A DNA stretch of 64,000 nucleotides from Rhodococcus xishaensis (GTDB lineage Bacteria > Actinomycetota > Actinomycetes > Mycobacteriales > Mycobacteriaceae). The stretch covers positions 124,001 to 188,000 of the forward strand of contig NZ_RKLO01000001.1 of NCBI RefSeq assembly GCF_004011825.1. The letters are read 5' to 3'. The notes below the pieces were generated by a model. The model did not search any database. It had not been told where the DNA came from and was given only the letters and a program-made list of their open reading frames with translations. Numbering within the stretch: the stretch's first letter is position 1; each line of letters begins with the position of its first letter. Made by a program: the position numbers and the translations under genes. This document shows positions 52,675 through 62,166 of this stretch, in pieces.

Positions 52675-53184
52675 GTGACTGAATCGAACGGGCCCCTCGT
52701 CGGGCTGATCATGGGCAGCGACTCGGACTGGCCGACGATGGAGGCCGCCGCCGAGGCGCTGGCCGAGTTCGGCATCAGGTTCGAGGTGGGTGTCGTGTCG
52801 GCACACCGCACCCCGCAGCGAATGCTCGACTACGCCCGGGACGCGGCGGGACGCGGCATCAAGGTCATCATCGCGGGCGCCGGCGGCGCTGCACACCTGC
52901 CCGGCATGGTCGCGTCGGCGACCCCGCTTCCGGTGATCGGCGTGCCGGTTCCGCTCGCGTACCTCGACGGCATGGATTCGTTGCTGTCGATCGTGCAGAT
53001 GCCCGCTGGGGTCCCCGTCGCCACGGTGTCGATCGGTGGCGCCCGTAACGCGGGGCTGCTGGCCGCACGCATCCTCGGCGCGTCGGATCCGGCTTTACTG
53101 CAGCGTATGGCCGAGTTCCAGGCCGGCCTCGAGCAAATGGTTCTCGACAAGGACGAGTCGCTGCGCCGCAAGCTGCTCGGCTGA
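52675..53184 (+). CDS. purE: N5-CAIR mutase
   Basis: A 169-residue enzyme converting N5-CAIR to CAIR. The active-site segments [22 protein letters not shown] (His), [10 protein letters not shown] and [14 protein letters not shown] are all present. Length matches the family. GTG start preceded by GGGGAG at a distance. Downstream partner of purK; both give the two steps from AIR to CAIR. Confidence 0.95.
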   Translation: MTESNGPLVGLIMGSDSDWPTMEAAAEALAEFGIRFEVGVVSAHRTPQRMLDYARDAAGRGIKVIIAGAGGAAHLPGMVASATPLPVIGVPVPLAYLDGMDSLLSIVQMPAGVPVATVSIGGARNAGLLAARILGASDPALLQRMAEFQAGLEQMVLDKDESLRRKLLG

Positions 53185-53214
53185 GCGGTACTGGATCGAA
53201 TCCGAGGCTGACGC

Positions 53215-54393
53215 ATGGCCCGATTCCCGCTCAGTGAGCGCTGGTATCGCTGGAGCGCCGCCCACGCGGTCGCGATCGACCGGGTCGAGGCGGCGCTGCT
53301 GTCGCTGATCTGCCTGGCCGTGGCTGATGCCGGCGGTGCCGCCGAGATCGTGATCTCGCTGGGAATGACGGTGCCACTCGCGTGGCGTCGGTCTCGGACG
53401 GTGGAGTCCGGCTTCGTGATCGCAGGGTTCGCGGTCTTGCACCTGCTGGCCGTCGACACACTGATGCCGAGTTCGATCGCGGTTCCGATCGCGCTGTACG
53501 GGTTCGCGGCCTACGCCCCCCGGTGGAGCAGCTATACGGCCCTGGCCCTTTCCATATTCGGTGCCACCGCGGCCGGGGTCAGGTACTTCGCGTTCGCCGA
53601 AAGTGGGTGGCAGGGCGTCGCGGTCTTGTCCGCGTTCGCCGTCGTGTTCGTCCTCGCGGTGTGGGCGTTCGGCGATCTGCGGCGGGTGCGGATCCAGGAA
53701 CTCGAGGGACTGGCCGAGCGGGCGCGGCTGCTCGAGCTCGAGCGCGCCCAGGAAGCCGAGCTGGCGGCCTTGGGTGAGCGCACCCGGATCGCGCGCGAAA
53801 TGCACGACATCGTCGCTCACTCGCTGACCGTCGTGATCGCGCAAGCCGACGGCGGACGCTACGGTGCGGCACAGAACCCACAGGCCGCCATCGCCGCGCT
53901 CGAGACGATCTCGTCGACGGGCCGGCAGGCACTCACGGATATGCGGGCGCTGCTGTCGGTGCTGCGAGAGGACCGGCCACGCGAGTTCTCGACGATGCCC
54001 GGCGCCGACGACATCGACTGCCTGGTCGCGGAACTCCGCCGCAGTGGCCTCGACGTAGTTCTCGACTTGACGGGGAAGCCACGCGAGCTGTCGCCCGGTG
54101 CGGGCCTGACCGCGTATCGCATCGTGCAGGAGTCGCTGACCAATGTCCTCAAGCACGCGGGACCGGGTGCCCAGGCGCGCGTTGAGCTGAACTGGCGCGA
54201 GGGTGAACTCGAGCTTGTCGTCACTGACGATGGCCGCGGTGGGGCAGCCGCGCTGATCGAGGCTTCGCCGGGCGGACAGGGTGTGATCGGCATGGCCGAG
54301 CGGGCAAACCTGCACGGCGGCAAGCTCCGCGCCGGACCGCTCGCGGGCGGTGGCTACCGGGTGCGGGGCCAGCTACCGTACGTCGCGCCCTAG
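53215..54393 (+). CDS. NarL-type sensor histidine kinase
   Basis: A 392-residue kinase with about five membrane segments in residues 25-165, a coiled segment (LEGLAERARLLELERAQEAELA), then HisKA_3 with the phospho-His in REMHDIVAHSLTVV and a HATPase_c domain (VTDDGRGG, GQGVIGMAERANLHGG). This arrangement resembles LiaS/DesK-like kinases. No ligand can be inferred. Its partner regulator starts 10 bases after the stop. Confidence 0.9.
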   Translation: MARFPLSERWYRWSAAHAVAIDRVEAALLSLICLAVADAGGAAEIVISLGMTVPLAWRRSRTVESGFVIAGFAVLHLLAVDTLMPSSIAVPIALYGFAAYAPRWSSYTALALSIFGATAAGVRYFAFAESGWQGVAVLSAFAVVFVLAVWAFGDLRRVRIQELEGLAERARLLELERAQEAELAALGERTRIAREMHDIVAHSLTVVIAQADGGRYGAAQNPQAAIAALETISSTGRQALTDMRALLSVLREDRPREFSTMPGADDIDCLVAELRRSGLDVVLDLTGKPRELSPGAGLTAYRIVQESLTNVLKHAGPGAQARVELNWREGELELVVTDDGRGGAAALIEASPGGQGVIGMAERANLHGGKLRAGPLAGGGYRVRGQLPYVAP

Positions 54394-54403
54394 GCTGGTC
54401 GAC

Positions 54404-55066
54404 ATGATCCGCGTGGCACTCGTCGACGACCAACAGCTCGTGCGGGCCGGTTTCCGCATGGTGATCGACTCGCAACCCGACCTCTCGGTTGTGCTCGAGG
54501 CATCGGACGGCGCGCGCGGCGTCGACGAGCTGTCACGCACGTCCGCCGATGTTGTCCTGATGGACGTCCAGATGCCGAACATGGACGGGATCGAGGCCAC
54601 TCGCCGGCTCAGCGCGCGGAACGACTCACCGAAGGTGGTCGTGCTCACCACGTTCGAGAACGACGAGTACGTCATGTCGGCGATCAGTGCCGGCGCCAGC
54701 GGTTTCCTCCTCAAGGACGTCCCGCCCGAGGAACTGCTCGGCGCGATCCGCACCGTCTACCGGGGCGACGCCGTCATCGAGGCGAGGTCCACGCGCAAAC
54801 TCCTGCAGCACGTCGGCCCGATGCTGGGCACGGTCCGGCCGACGCTCCCCGACCTGACGCCCCGCGAGATCGAGGTTCTCGAGGCGATGGCGCACGGGCT
54901 GTCGAACGCCGAGATCGCCGAGAAGTTCGTGGTGTCCGAGGCGACGGTGAAAACCCATGTGGGACGTGTGCTGTCGAAGACCGGGTCGCGCGACCGTGTG
55001 CAGGCGGTCGTGTACGCCTTCCAGGTCGGCCTGGTGCGGCCGGAGGATATCCTCGGCTCCGACTGA
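54404..55066 (+). CDS. LuxR/NarL-family response regulator
   Basis: A 220-residue regulator. Receiver with VDDQQLV, the phospho-Asp in VVLMDVQMPNMDG and Lys in FLLKDVPPEELL; then an HTH LuxR effector with TPREIEVLEAMAHGLSNAEIAEKFVVSEATVKTHV. ATG at 54404 chosen because it starts the receiver. Pairs with the kinase above. Neighbouring ABC transporter genes (56251-59444) could be targets but are separated by an unrelated divergent gene. Confidence 0.92.
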   Translation: MIRVALVDDQQLVRAGFRMVIDSQPDLSVVLEASDGARGVDELSRTSADVVLMDVQMPNMDGIEATRRLSARNDSPKVVVLTTFENDEYVMSAISAGASGFLLKDVPPEELLGAIRTVYRGDAVIEARSTRKLLQHVGPMLGTVRPTLPDLTPREIEVLEAMAHGLSNAEIAEKFVVSEATVKTHVGRVLSKTGSRDRVQAVVYAFQVGLVRPEDILGSD

Positions 55067-55133
55067 CCGTCCTGAGCTCCCATTCCTTACGCCTGCGGTC
55101 GGATTCCCGCGTGTGCGGAAAAGAACTGGGTAC

Positions 55134-55991
55134 TCAGGCCGATCGGTGTCGGTTGTGTCGGCGTCGCCGTACTACCGCAGCGACCTCCTCTGCCACCGCA
55201 TCGGGATCGGCGAGGACGTCGTAGGCCGCGTAGCGCAACACCAGCCAGCCCTGTCGGACCAGCCAGTTCTGTCGACGTCGGTCTCTGCGGAACACGTCTG
55301 GTTCGCTGTGGAATTCGCGGCCGTCCACCTCGACGACGACCCTGGCGCGGGCATCTACGAGATCGCACACATACGGGCCGACGGGTTCGTTCGCCGCCAT
55401 CGGGCACCGTCGCTGGTTCAGAGCCCGTGCGAGCAGGCGTTCGGGCTCCGAGGCGGCCCGCAGTGCAGCCATGCGGAACTGCTCGCGTGCTCGCGTGTTG
55501 CCCCACCGGCCCGGACATTGGTTGAGCAGCTCCTGCAACTGCTCGGGGGCAACCGATCCGGACAGTCGCTCGTCGATGAGGCGCTCGAACTCCTCGGTGG
55601 GCATCACGGCCCCGCAATCGACCAGAGTCTGCGCAGTCGACACGGTCGGCAGTGACCAGCATTCGCGGACTTGGGCATCGTCGAGGTTGCGGCGGTGCAG
55701 GACCAGCCACTTCGGTGTCCGCACCCGAACCGGCGTCGGAACCGTCGCCTCGACGACGTTCGGTTCGCCGATCCACCCGTGCAGCCACGCCGCCGTCCGG
55801 TGACTCAACACCGCCCTCGGTTGCCAGCGCGTCACCGCGTGGCAGAGTGCCAGGGCAGTCGGTTCAGTGACTGCATAGGTTCTCGGCAGGACGCGTCGAT
55901 AATGGCCGCGGCGGCATCGGCTGCCGATCGTGCTGCGCGGAACTCCCGCGGCAATCAGTTCGTCGAAGGTGTGGATTCCGAAGGGGCTCAT
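55134..55991 (-). CDS. AbiEi-type antitoxin-domain and DUF559 nuclease-like protein
   Basis: A 285-residue protein. Residues ~1-95 resemble the AbiEi_4 wing (TFDELIAAGVPRSTIGSRCRRGHYRRVLPRTYAV). The C-terminal ~100 residues are DUF559/Vsr-like (CDLVDARARVVVEVDGREFHSEPDVFRRDRRRQNWLVRQGW), with Asp/Glu and Lys-like residues of a PD-(D/E)XK fold. Such fusions are frequent in mycolata without a partner toxin, and none is next to it here. ATG at 55991 begins the conserved domain. Confidence 0.78.
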   Translation of the reverse strand: MSPFGIHTFDELIAAGVPRSTIGSRCRRGHYRRVLPRTYAVTEPTALALCHAVTRWQPRAVLSHRTAAWLHGWIGEPNVVEATVPTPVRVRTPKWLVLHRRNLDDAQVRECWSLPTVSTAQTLVDCGAVMPTEEFERLIDERLSGSVAPEQLQELLNQCPGRWGNTRAREQFRMAALRAASEPERLLARALNQRRCPMAANEPVGPYVCDLVDARARVVVEVDGREFHSEPDVFRRDRRRQNWLVRQGWLVLRYAAYDVLADPDAVAEEVAAVVRRRRHNRHRSA

Positions 55992-56250
55992 GATCGCAGG
56001 CTCGCCCGAGCGCCCGACGCCTCGGGAGATCTGTGTACGCACGTCGGGTCGGGCTGGGGATGACGTCGGCACTGTGGATGGTCGGCCTTGCCTCCCATTC
56101 CCTTCGCTTCCGAGCGGAATCCCGCACCAGTAGCGAAGTTATGGGCGCTGAGGCTGATGGCGAGTCCTACCGGAGGATGACCCCCGGCCGTGCGGAGATC
56201 GCCCCTCGCTCCGATGTGGAAGGCCATTGACCAGCCATAACGTTGACAGC

Positions 56251-57006
56251 ATGAGAAATGGTGACGACAAGGTGCGAGCGCGAGGCCTGACCAAGACCTA
56301 CGGCGACGGCGAAACTGCAGTCCATGCCCTGCGCGGAGTGGACGTGGACTTCGGGGCCGGCGTGTTCACGGCGATCATGGGACCGTCCGGATCGGGCAAG
56401 TCGACGCTCATGCACTGCCTGGCCGGACTCGACTTTGCGACGTCAGGCACGGTGCAGGTGGGGGGTACGGAGATCACCGCGCTGGGGGACCGGGAGCTTA
56501 CGGAACTGCGCCGTGAGCGAATCGGATTCGTGTTCCAGGCTTTCAACCTGCTGCCGGTGTTGACTGCGGAGGAGAACATGCTGCTGCCGATGCGCCTGGC
56601 CGGACGGGTGCCCGAGCGCGGGTGGCGCGACGAGGTGGTGGGCCGACTCGGCTTGGCCGACAGACTCGGACACCGCCCGCACGAACTGTCCGGCGGACAA
56701 CAGCAGCGGGTAGCGGTGGCGCGGGCGCTGCTACCGCAGCCCGACGTGATCTTCGCGGACGAACCCACCGGTAACCTCGATTCCCGCACCGGCGCCGAGG
56801 TGCTGGACCTTCTGCGCTCGAGTGTGCGCGAGACCGGGCAGACGGTGGTCATGGTGACGCACGACCCCGTCGCGGCGTCGTACGCCGACCGCGTCGTGCT
56901 CATCGCCGACGGTACGATCGCGGGTGAGATCGATCGTCCGACAACCGATTCGGTGATCGAGACCATGCGCGCGCTCGGTGCCGACGACCTGAGCGGGGCA
57001 CGCTGA
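56251..57006 (+). CDS. MacB/LolD-type ABC transporter ATP-binding protein
   Basis: A 251-residue ATPase. Walker A GPSGSGKST, Q-loop FVFQAFNLLPVLTAEENM, signature LSGGQQQR, Walker B VIFADEPTG and H-loop VTHDP are intact. The family powers exporters and signal-type FtsX permeases. The ATG at 56251 is preceded by a purine-poor region, so start certainty is moderate. Its TGA overlaps the ATG of the permease (TGATG), so the pair is coupled. Confidence 0.92.
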   Translation: MRNGDDKVRARGLTKTYGDGETAVHALRGVDVDFGAGVFTAIMGPSGSGKSTLMHCLAGLDFATSGTVQVGGTEITALGDRELTELRRERIGFVFQAFNLLPVLTAEENMLLPMRLAGRVPERGWRDEVVGRLGLADRLGHRPHELSGGQQQRVAVARALLPQPDVIFADEPTGNLDSRTGAEVLDLLRSSVRETGQTVVMVTHDPVAASYADRVVLIADGTIAGEIDRPTTDSVIETMRALGADDLSGAR

Positions 57007-59444
57007 TGCGCGGCCTCGCCTGGGCGCAGATGCGCGCACACGCGGGACGCTACGTGGCGTCAGTCCTCGCGGTCGTCATCGCTGTCGCCTTCATCGTGGC
57101 GACGCTGACACTGAACTCGACTCTGAAGGCCGGAGTTGCGGATTCGCTTGCCGGGCAGTACGCCACGACGGACGTGGTCGTCACGGGGAACGTGGACGCG
57201 GCCGCAGTCGCCGCGGTGCCTGGGGTGCGGGCGGCAACCGCGGACGCCACGATTGGCGCGAAGATCGCGCGTCCCGGTGAGGGAACGTCGTGGGGTTCGG
57301 CGGTCTCGCTGTCGCAGGATCCCGGCCTGCGTTGGCAGAAGCTGGCGGACGGCCGATACCCGGACGCTCTCGGCGAGGTGGCCGTGGGAGCGAACTTGGG
57401 GATTCCCGTCGGTAGTCAGTTGACGGTCACGCCGTTCACCGGCAAGACGACGACGGCTTCGTCCGCGACGGTCGTCGGGCTGATCGATCTCGAGGGCACC
57501 GTGCAACAGATGAACGGTACGACCGTGTTCGGGTCGACCGAGCAACTCGACCGGTGGACCACCGGATCCGGGATCGGGGAGATCCGGGCCGCCGGCGACG
57601 GCACCCTCTCGCAGGAGCAACTGGCGCAGCGGGTCCGGTCGTTCCTGCCGGACGTGACCGTGGAAACCGGTGTCCGACAGGCGGAGTTGGTGTCACAGCA
57701 GTATCTCGGCGATTCGGATCTTCTGGCGAGCGTGCTGCTGGCCTTCGGGGCGATCGCGGTCGTCGTCGCGGGACTCGTGATCGCAAACACGTTCGCGGTG
57801 CTGCTGGCCGCCCGCACCCGGGACCTGGCACTGCTGCGCTGTGTCGGGGCGACGGCGACGCAGGTTCGCAGCAGTGTCCGCGTCGAGGCGGCCGGTGTGG
57901 GTGTGGTCGCTTCGGTGCTCGGGGTCGGGTTTGGTATTGCGGCAGCGTGGGCGGTGACGCGGATCGCGTCCGCCGCCGATGTCCCGATTCCGCTGAACGG
58001 GGTGACGGTGACGCCGGTGACCGTGGTCGCCGGACTTGTCGTGGGTGTCGTGATGACGATGGTGGCGGCCTCGGCGCCGGGACGGGCCGCGACACGGGTG
58101 TCGCCGCTGGCCGCGCTGCAGCCGCTCGAATCCGCGCCCGAGGCGGTCGTGGTGTCCCGGACCCGGCGGATCGGCGGAACCCTCGCGTTGCTCGTCGGCA
58201 TTGGCGTCCTCGCGGTGAGCGTTACAACCGGACAGGTGTTGACCGCCTGCCTCGGGGGCCTGCTCACGTTCGTCGCGATCGTGGTGTTGAGCCAGCGAAT
58301 CGTGCCCGCCGTGGTGTCGGGCGTGGGCGCACTACTCGGACGGCTCGGTGGCCCGGTGGGGCTGCTCGCTGCAGGTAACGCGGGCCGCAACCCGCGGCGC
58401 ACGGCCGCTACCGCGACGGCGCTGCTGATCGGCGTCACCCTCACCAGCACCCTTGTCGTCGGGATCGCGGTGACCAGGGCGAGCGCGCCGGGAGCGGTGG
58501 AGGACCAGTTCCCCGTGGACGTGAGCATCATGACGCGTGACTCGGCGGGACTGCCGGTCGAACTCACCGATGCCGTGCGGGATCTGGATGGTGTGACGGC
58601 CGTCGCGCAACTGGAGACGGCCGAACTCACCCTGGCCGACGGACACACCATGCCGGTCGTCGGCGTGGACGTCGCGGCCCTGCGGGCCACGGCGCGCAAC
58701 GACATCAGCCTGCCCGGCCCGGGGCAACTGATGCTGGGACCGGACGAGCGTCGCGCATTCGGTCTCGCGCCCGGCGACACGGTGACGCTGGGAGGTACTG
58801 CCGGCCACGCCGACCTCACCGTCGGAGCCGCCTCGTCCAACAGGTTGGCACTTGTGGACAACCAGACCCTGGCGATGCTGTCTTCGCAAGTCACCGCCGA
58901 TCGGATGTGGATCCGGTTGGCGGACGGAGTCCACGACGACCGTCTGGCCGTACAGGACGAGATTGCCTCGCTCGCTGAACAGTTCGCGCCGGGCAGTGAC
59001 ATCGGCGGGTCTCTCGTGATGCGAGCGACGCTGGATACCGTCCTCGACACGATGTTGCTGATCGTGGCAGGCCTGCTTTCGGTGGCCGTCGTGATCGCAC
59101 TGATCGGGGTCGGCAACACGATGGCGCTGTCGGTTCTCGAGCGGCGCCGGGAATCGGGTCTGTTGCGTGCGCTGGGGCTCACGCGAGCGGGCCTGCGGTC
59201 ACTGCTGCTGTGGGAGGCGCTGCTGATCGCCGGCGTAGCGTCCGCGATGGGGGTGACGCTCGGCTTGGTGTTCGGCATCACGGGATCGGCGTCGGTGTTC
59301 GGATTCGAGGGACTCGAGTTGGGCACGCTGCCGTGGCTCACGCTCGCCGCGATCGTCTTGGGCGGGGGAGCCGCGGGCGTGGTTGCGGCTCTGCTGCCGG
59401 CGCGGCGTGCGGCCGGAACGGCTCCGATTGCTGCGCTAGCGTGA
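57006..59444 (+). CDS. FtsX-family ABC transporter permease
   Basis: An 812-residue permease with two FtsX modules. TM1 at about 17-37, a large extracytoplasmic domain, three TM segments around 245-365, further TMs and a second extracytoplasmic domain near 490-660, then TMs 670-805, i.e. a duplicated architecture. GNTMALSVLERRRESGLLRALGLTRAGLRS is the coupling-helix segment. Works with the ATPase upstream; substrate (lipid, peptide or drug export) unknown. Confidence 0.9.
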   Translation: MRGLAWAQMRAHAGRYVASVLAVVIAVAFIVATLTLNSTLKAGVADSLAGQYATTDVVVTGNVDAAAVAAVPGVRAATADATIGAKIARPGEGTSWGSAVSLSQDPGLRWQKLADGRYPDALGEVAVGANLGIPVGSQLTVTPFTGKTTTASSATVVGLIDLEGTVQQMNGTTVFGSTEQLDRWTTGSGIGEIRAAGDGTLSQEQLAQRVRSFLPDVTVETGVRQAELVSQQYLGDSDLLASVLLAFGAIAVVVAGLVIANTFAVLLAARTRDLALLRCVGATATQVRSSVRVEAAGVGVVASVLGVGFGIAAAWAVTRIASAADVPIPLNGVTVTPVTVVAGLVVGVVMTMVAASAPGRAATRVSPLAALQPLESAPEAVVVSRTRRIGGTLALLVGIGVLAVSVTTGQVLTACLGGLLTFVAIVVLSQRIVPAVVSGVGALLGRLGGPVGLLAAGNAGRNPRRTAATATALLIGVTLTSTLVVGIAVTRASAPGAVEDQFPVDVSIMTRDSAGLPVELTDAVRDLDGVTAVAQLETAELTLADGHTMPVVGVDVAALRATARNDISLPGPGQLMLGPDERRAFGLAPGDTVTLGGTAGHADLTVGAASSNRLALVDNQTLAMLSSQVTADRMWIRLADGVHDDRLAVQDEIASLAEQFAPGSDIGGSLVMRATLDTVLDTMLLIVAGLLSVAVVIALIGVGNTMALSVLERRRESGLLRALGLTRAGLRSLLLWEALLIAGVASAMGVTLGLVFGITGSASVFGFEGLELGTLPWLTLAAIVLGGGAAGVVAALLPARRAAGTAPIAALA

Positions 59445-59448
59445 GGTT

Positions 59449-59844
59449 GTGAGGAATGCGCGGCAGGCCCGGGAACGGCACGCGATGCTGGTCCGGGCCT
59501 GCCGCGGCAGTCGGAGTTCCCGCTTGGTCACGGTGGCGGCGCTGTTCTATGCACGGCTGTGGGGCGCGCGGATCGAGTTCGACGACGAGTTCGGCATCTT
59601 CGTGTGCTCGGGGATGCGCGGCGGGTTCGGCCGTGGCGGCATGACCCTCGGAGGCGCCTACCTCACCCGTGCGAATACTTGCCGCCGCGTCCTCCGGCAC
59701 GAGGCCGTCCACGCCGATCAATGGGGTTGGCACGGAGCAGTTTTCGCCGTGATGTATCTGTGCGAGGAGATGCGGAATCCCAAGGCCCGCAACCGTTACG
59801 AGATTGCCGCGGGTCTCGGGGACGGTGGCTACACGCCGAGCTGA
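59449..59844 (+). CDS. small conserved protein with HExxH-like motif
   Basis: A 131-residue protein, 4 bases after the permease stop. It has no clear signal peptide but a basic N-terminus. Segment RHEAVHADQWGWHG contains HExxH (HEAVH), the zinc motif of metallopeptidases, with downstream His candidates. Homologues in mycolata are annotated variously and function is unknown. Its last 16 bases overlap the stop of the convergent gene at 59829-60548. Could be part of the same operon as the ABC pair. Confidence 0.7.
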   Translation: MRNARQARERHAMLVRACRGSRSSRLVTVAALFYARLWGARIEFDDEFGIFVCSGMRGGFGRGGMTLGGAYLTRANTCRRVLRHEAVHADQWGWHGAVFAVMYLCEEMRNPKARNRYEIAAGLGDGGYTPS

Positions 59845-60548
59845 GCGGTGACTTTCTCGGTATCGATGCGGCGAGCCAGCGCGGCCTCGTCCGGGTTCGA
59901 CACCTGCACCAGCGAGGCCCCCACCGCGAGTACCGAGACCAGGTCGGCGATGACGTCGTCGGCGGTGGTCCACGGGCGGGTCGAGAGCACGCGATCGGAT
60001 CCGGACACTTTCTGCTCGGCGGCAAGGGCGCGGGCCGTGGAGAGGACTTCTTCGGTGCTGCGCCCGTCGAGTGCTACGGAAGCGGATGCGGGGGTGTCGA
60101 ACTGGTCGCCGTGCACGCGGACGGCAGTGGCGTAGTCGGTGACCCCGACTGGCAGGTCGGGTGCCGGTCGGCCGAATGCGTCGAGGGAGAGGACCGCGAC
60201 CTCGGGGACGTCGGCGACGTCGGCGAGACGATCGGCGGTGACGAGCGCGGAGTCGGCATCGGGATCGGCGTCCAGCGTCACCTCGAGCCCCGCCCACCAC
60301 GCGCCGAGGAGGACCGCGGCGGTTTGCCAGTGAGCGGGCAGCAGCACCGACACCCGTGCCCCCGGCATGAGCGCGAACTCGTCGCACAGGAAGTTCGCGG
60401 TTTTGGCCGCCCAGTTGGCGAGCGTGATCGCCGACAGTTCTATGCGCTCCCCGGTGGCATCGTCGTAGTAGGTGATCCGGGGTCCGGCGGGGTCCGCGGC
60501 GAGGATGGGGTCGAGCAGTGCGCTTGCCAGGTTGGGCACGGGGTCCAT
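59829..60548 (-). CDS. TIGR03089-family protein (AMP-ligase-like N-terminal fragment)
   Basis: A 239-residue protein equivalent to Rv3268. It resembles the N-terminal part of acyl-AMP ligases (TYYDDATGERIELSAITLANWAAKTANFL, HWQTAAVLLGAWWAGLEVTL) but lacks the adenylation motifs of the rest, so catalysis as a ligase is not expected. Likely a structural or regulatory role near cell-wall genes. A 24-bp tandem array sits directly upstream of its ATG. Confidence 0.85.
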   Translation of the reverse strand: MDPVPNLASALLDPILAADPAGPRITYYDDATGERIELSAITLANWAAKTANFLCDEFALMPGARVSVLLPAHWQTAAVLLGAWWAGLEVTLDADPDADSALVTADRLADVADVPEVAVLSLDAFGRPAPDLPVGVTDYATAVRVHGDQFDTPASASVALDGRSTEEVLSTARALAAEQKVSGSDRVLSTRPWTTADDVIADLVSVLAVGASLVQVSNPDEAALARRIDTEKVTAQLGV

Positions 60549-60561
60549 TCTTTCGACTAGT

Positions 60562-60657
60562 AGTGCGGTGCGCTCAGTTCACACGAGTGCGGTGCGCTCA
60601 GTTCACACGAGTGCGGTGCGCTCAGTTCACACGAGTGCGGTGCGCTCAATTGACACA
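60562..60657. repeat. 24-bp tandem array, four units
   Basis: Units 60562-60585, 60586-60609 and 60610-60633 are identical (first bases agtgcggtgcgctcagttca); 60634-60657 is diverged and contains the stop of the LCP gene (60646-60648). The array fills the gap before the start of the gene at 59829-60548. Confidence 0.95.
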
Positions 60658-62145
60658 GTGTGGTCCCGGTTCGCCGGCGGTGATCGCGGGGCCCGGTTCG
60701 ACTGGTGTCGGAGAGGTGCCTGGGTTGGCGATGTTGCCAGGTGTCGACGCTCCCCCGGAGGAGGTCCTGTAGTCCCCGGCAAGGACGACGCGGACTTCCT
60801 CCGAGTCGAGGGACGGGTCTGCCGTGATCGGTAGCCCACCCAGGGTCACGGAGACTGCCTGGGCTGCCTCGCTGTCGGACTGGTTCGCGAACACCGTGGT
60901 GCGCGCTACCGAAGCGCCGGTGTTGTTGCCGATGCTCCCGAGATCGAAGCCCTCGCTCACGAGGGTCTGGCCGACGCTTGCGGCGAGTCCGTTGATGTTG
61001 CTGTCGTTGACGACGTCGACGATGAACGATGACATGTCGATGTTGGGCATGGTCGTCGGAACCGTGTCGGTGTCGGACTCTGTCGGTTCCTGACCGACAA
61101 CTCCGGCGACGTACTTGCGGACGGCGTCGGGGTCGACTCGAACGATGGACTCGCCGGCAGTGGTCATCCCGTTGATGTCGACCACCGGGATGGTCTCGAA
61201 CGTGACGTTTCCGCCGGCGAGGTCCTGTAGTTGGGTGACGAAATCGATTATGTCCCAATCGGAATCAAGCACCACCGATCGCTGCACCGCGCTGGAGAGT
61301 TGGTTCAGCCTTCCCGGGTTGGTGAGGGTATTCGCGCTCAGCACCTTCTGGACGAGGGAGGCCATGAACACCTGTTGGCGCACGATCCGATCGAGGTCTC
61401 CGCGGGGCAGGCCGTGCCGTTGGCGGACGAAACTGAGGGCCTCGGAGCCGTTGAGCGTCTGCTCGCCGGCCGGGAAGTTCGCACCCGAGAGAGGCTCGTT
61501 GACAGGCGCGTTGAGGCACACATCGACGCCACCGACCGCGTCGGTGAGCAGCACGAACCCGAGCAGGCCGATCTCCACGTAGTGGTCGACAGTTATGCCG
61601 GTCAGGTCCGCCACGGACTTGATGAGCGCCTCACGCCCGGCCTGCGTGGCTTCCTTGTCGGCCTCGGACTCGGATTCGCCTTCCTCGACCAGTTCCTGCC
61701 GTTCGATCTCCCTGGTCGCACCGAAGGCCGCGTTGATCTTCGACATGCCGAGCCCGGGGACGTCGACGTACGCGTCGCGTGGAATGGAGATCGCGGTCGC
61801 GGAACTGCCGTCGTTGGGTACACGGATGAGGATGATCGTGTCGGTGTTGGACGCGACCTCGTCGCCCGCGTGGAGCGAGGCGAGTTCCGACGGGCTCAGC
61901 GCGTTTCCGTGGGCGTCCGTCCGACTGTCGATGCCTACGAGAAGGATGTCGACGGCGCCGTCCCTGGCTCCGCCCAGTCCGAGGCCACCGATCGTGGCGA
62001 GGTTGGACCGCAGTGAGTCGACCCCGCGCCAAGCGATTCCCGTGACCACCAGGATGATCACCGCGGTGATCGCGACAACGATCCGAGTACGCGAGGCCCT
62101 GGCCCGTGGCCGCGGTACCTTCCGTGCGGTCGACTCCTGTGGCAC
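60646..62145 (-). CDS. lcp1: LCP-family (LytR-CpsA-Psr) cell-wall ligase
   Basis: A 499-residue type II membrane protein: basic cytoplasmic start, one TM (about 22-40), an LCP domain with SIPRD, the GGVDVCLN region and SFVRQRHGLPRGDLDRIVRQQ arginines that bind the lipid-linked pyrophosphate, and a C-terminal LytR_C domain. Its M. tuberculosis counterpart Rv3267 (Lcp1) attaches arabinogalactan to peptidoglycan. The GTG at 62145 with GGAG upstream is chosen over 62175. Neighbours rmlD and wbbL make the linker rhamnose unit it depends on. Confidence 0.9.
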   Translation of the reverse strand: MPQESTARKVPRPRARASRTRIVVAITAVIILVVTGIAWRGVDSLRSNLATIGGLGLGGARDGAVDILLVGIDSRTDAHGNALSPSELASLHAGDEVASNTDTIILIRVPNDGSSATAISIPRDAYVDVPGLGMSKINAAFGATREIERQELVEEGESESEADKEATQAGREALIKSVADLTGITVDHYVEIGLLGFVLLTDAVGGVDVCLNAPVNEPLSGANFPAGEQTLNGSEALSFVRQRHGLPRGDLDRIVRQQVFMASLVQKVLSANTLTNPGRLNQLSSAVQRSVVLDSDWDIIDFVTQLQDLAGGNVTFETIPVVDINGMTTAGESIVRVDPDAVRKYVAGVVGQEPTESDTDTVPTTMPNIDMSSFIVDVVNDSNINGLAASVGQTLVSEGFDLGSIGNNTGASVARTTVFANQSDSEAAQAVSVTLGGLPITADPSLDSEEVRVVLAGDYRTSSGGASTPGNIANPGTSPTPVEPGPAITAGEPGPHCVN

Positions 62146-62166
62146 GTGTGTGTCTCCATGGCGGTC

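Noticed and set aside
57416-59341. 641-residue minus-strand frame
   Set aside because: Shadow of the FtsX permease; Ser/Thr/Pro-rich composition typical of antisense frames in high-G+C DNA.
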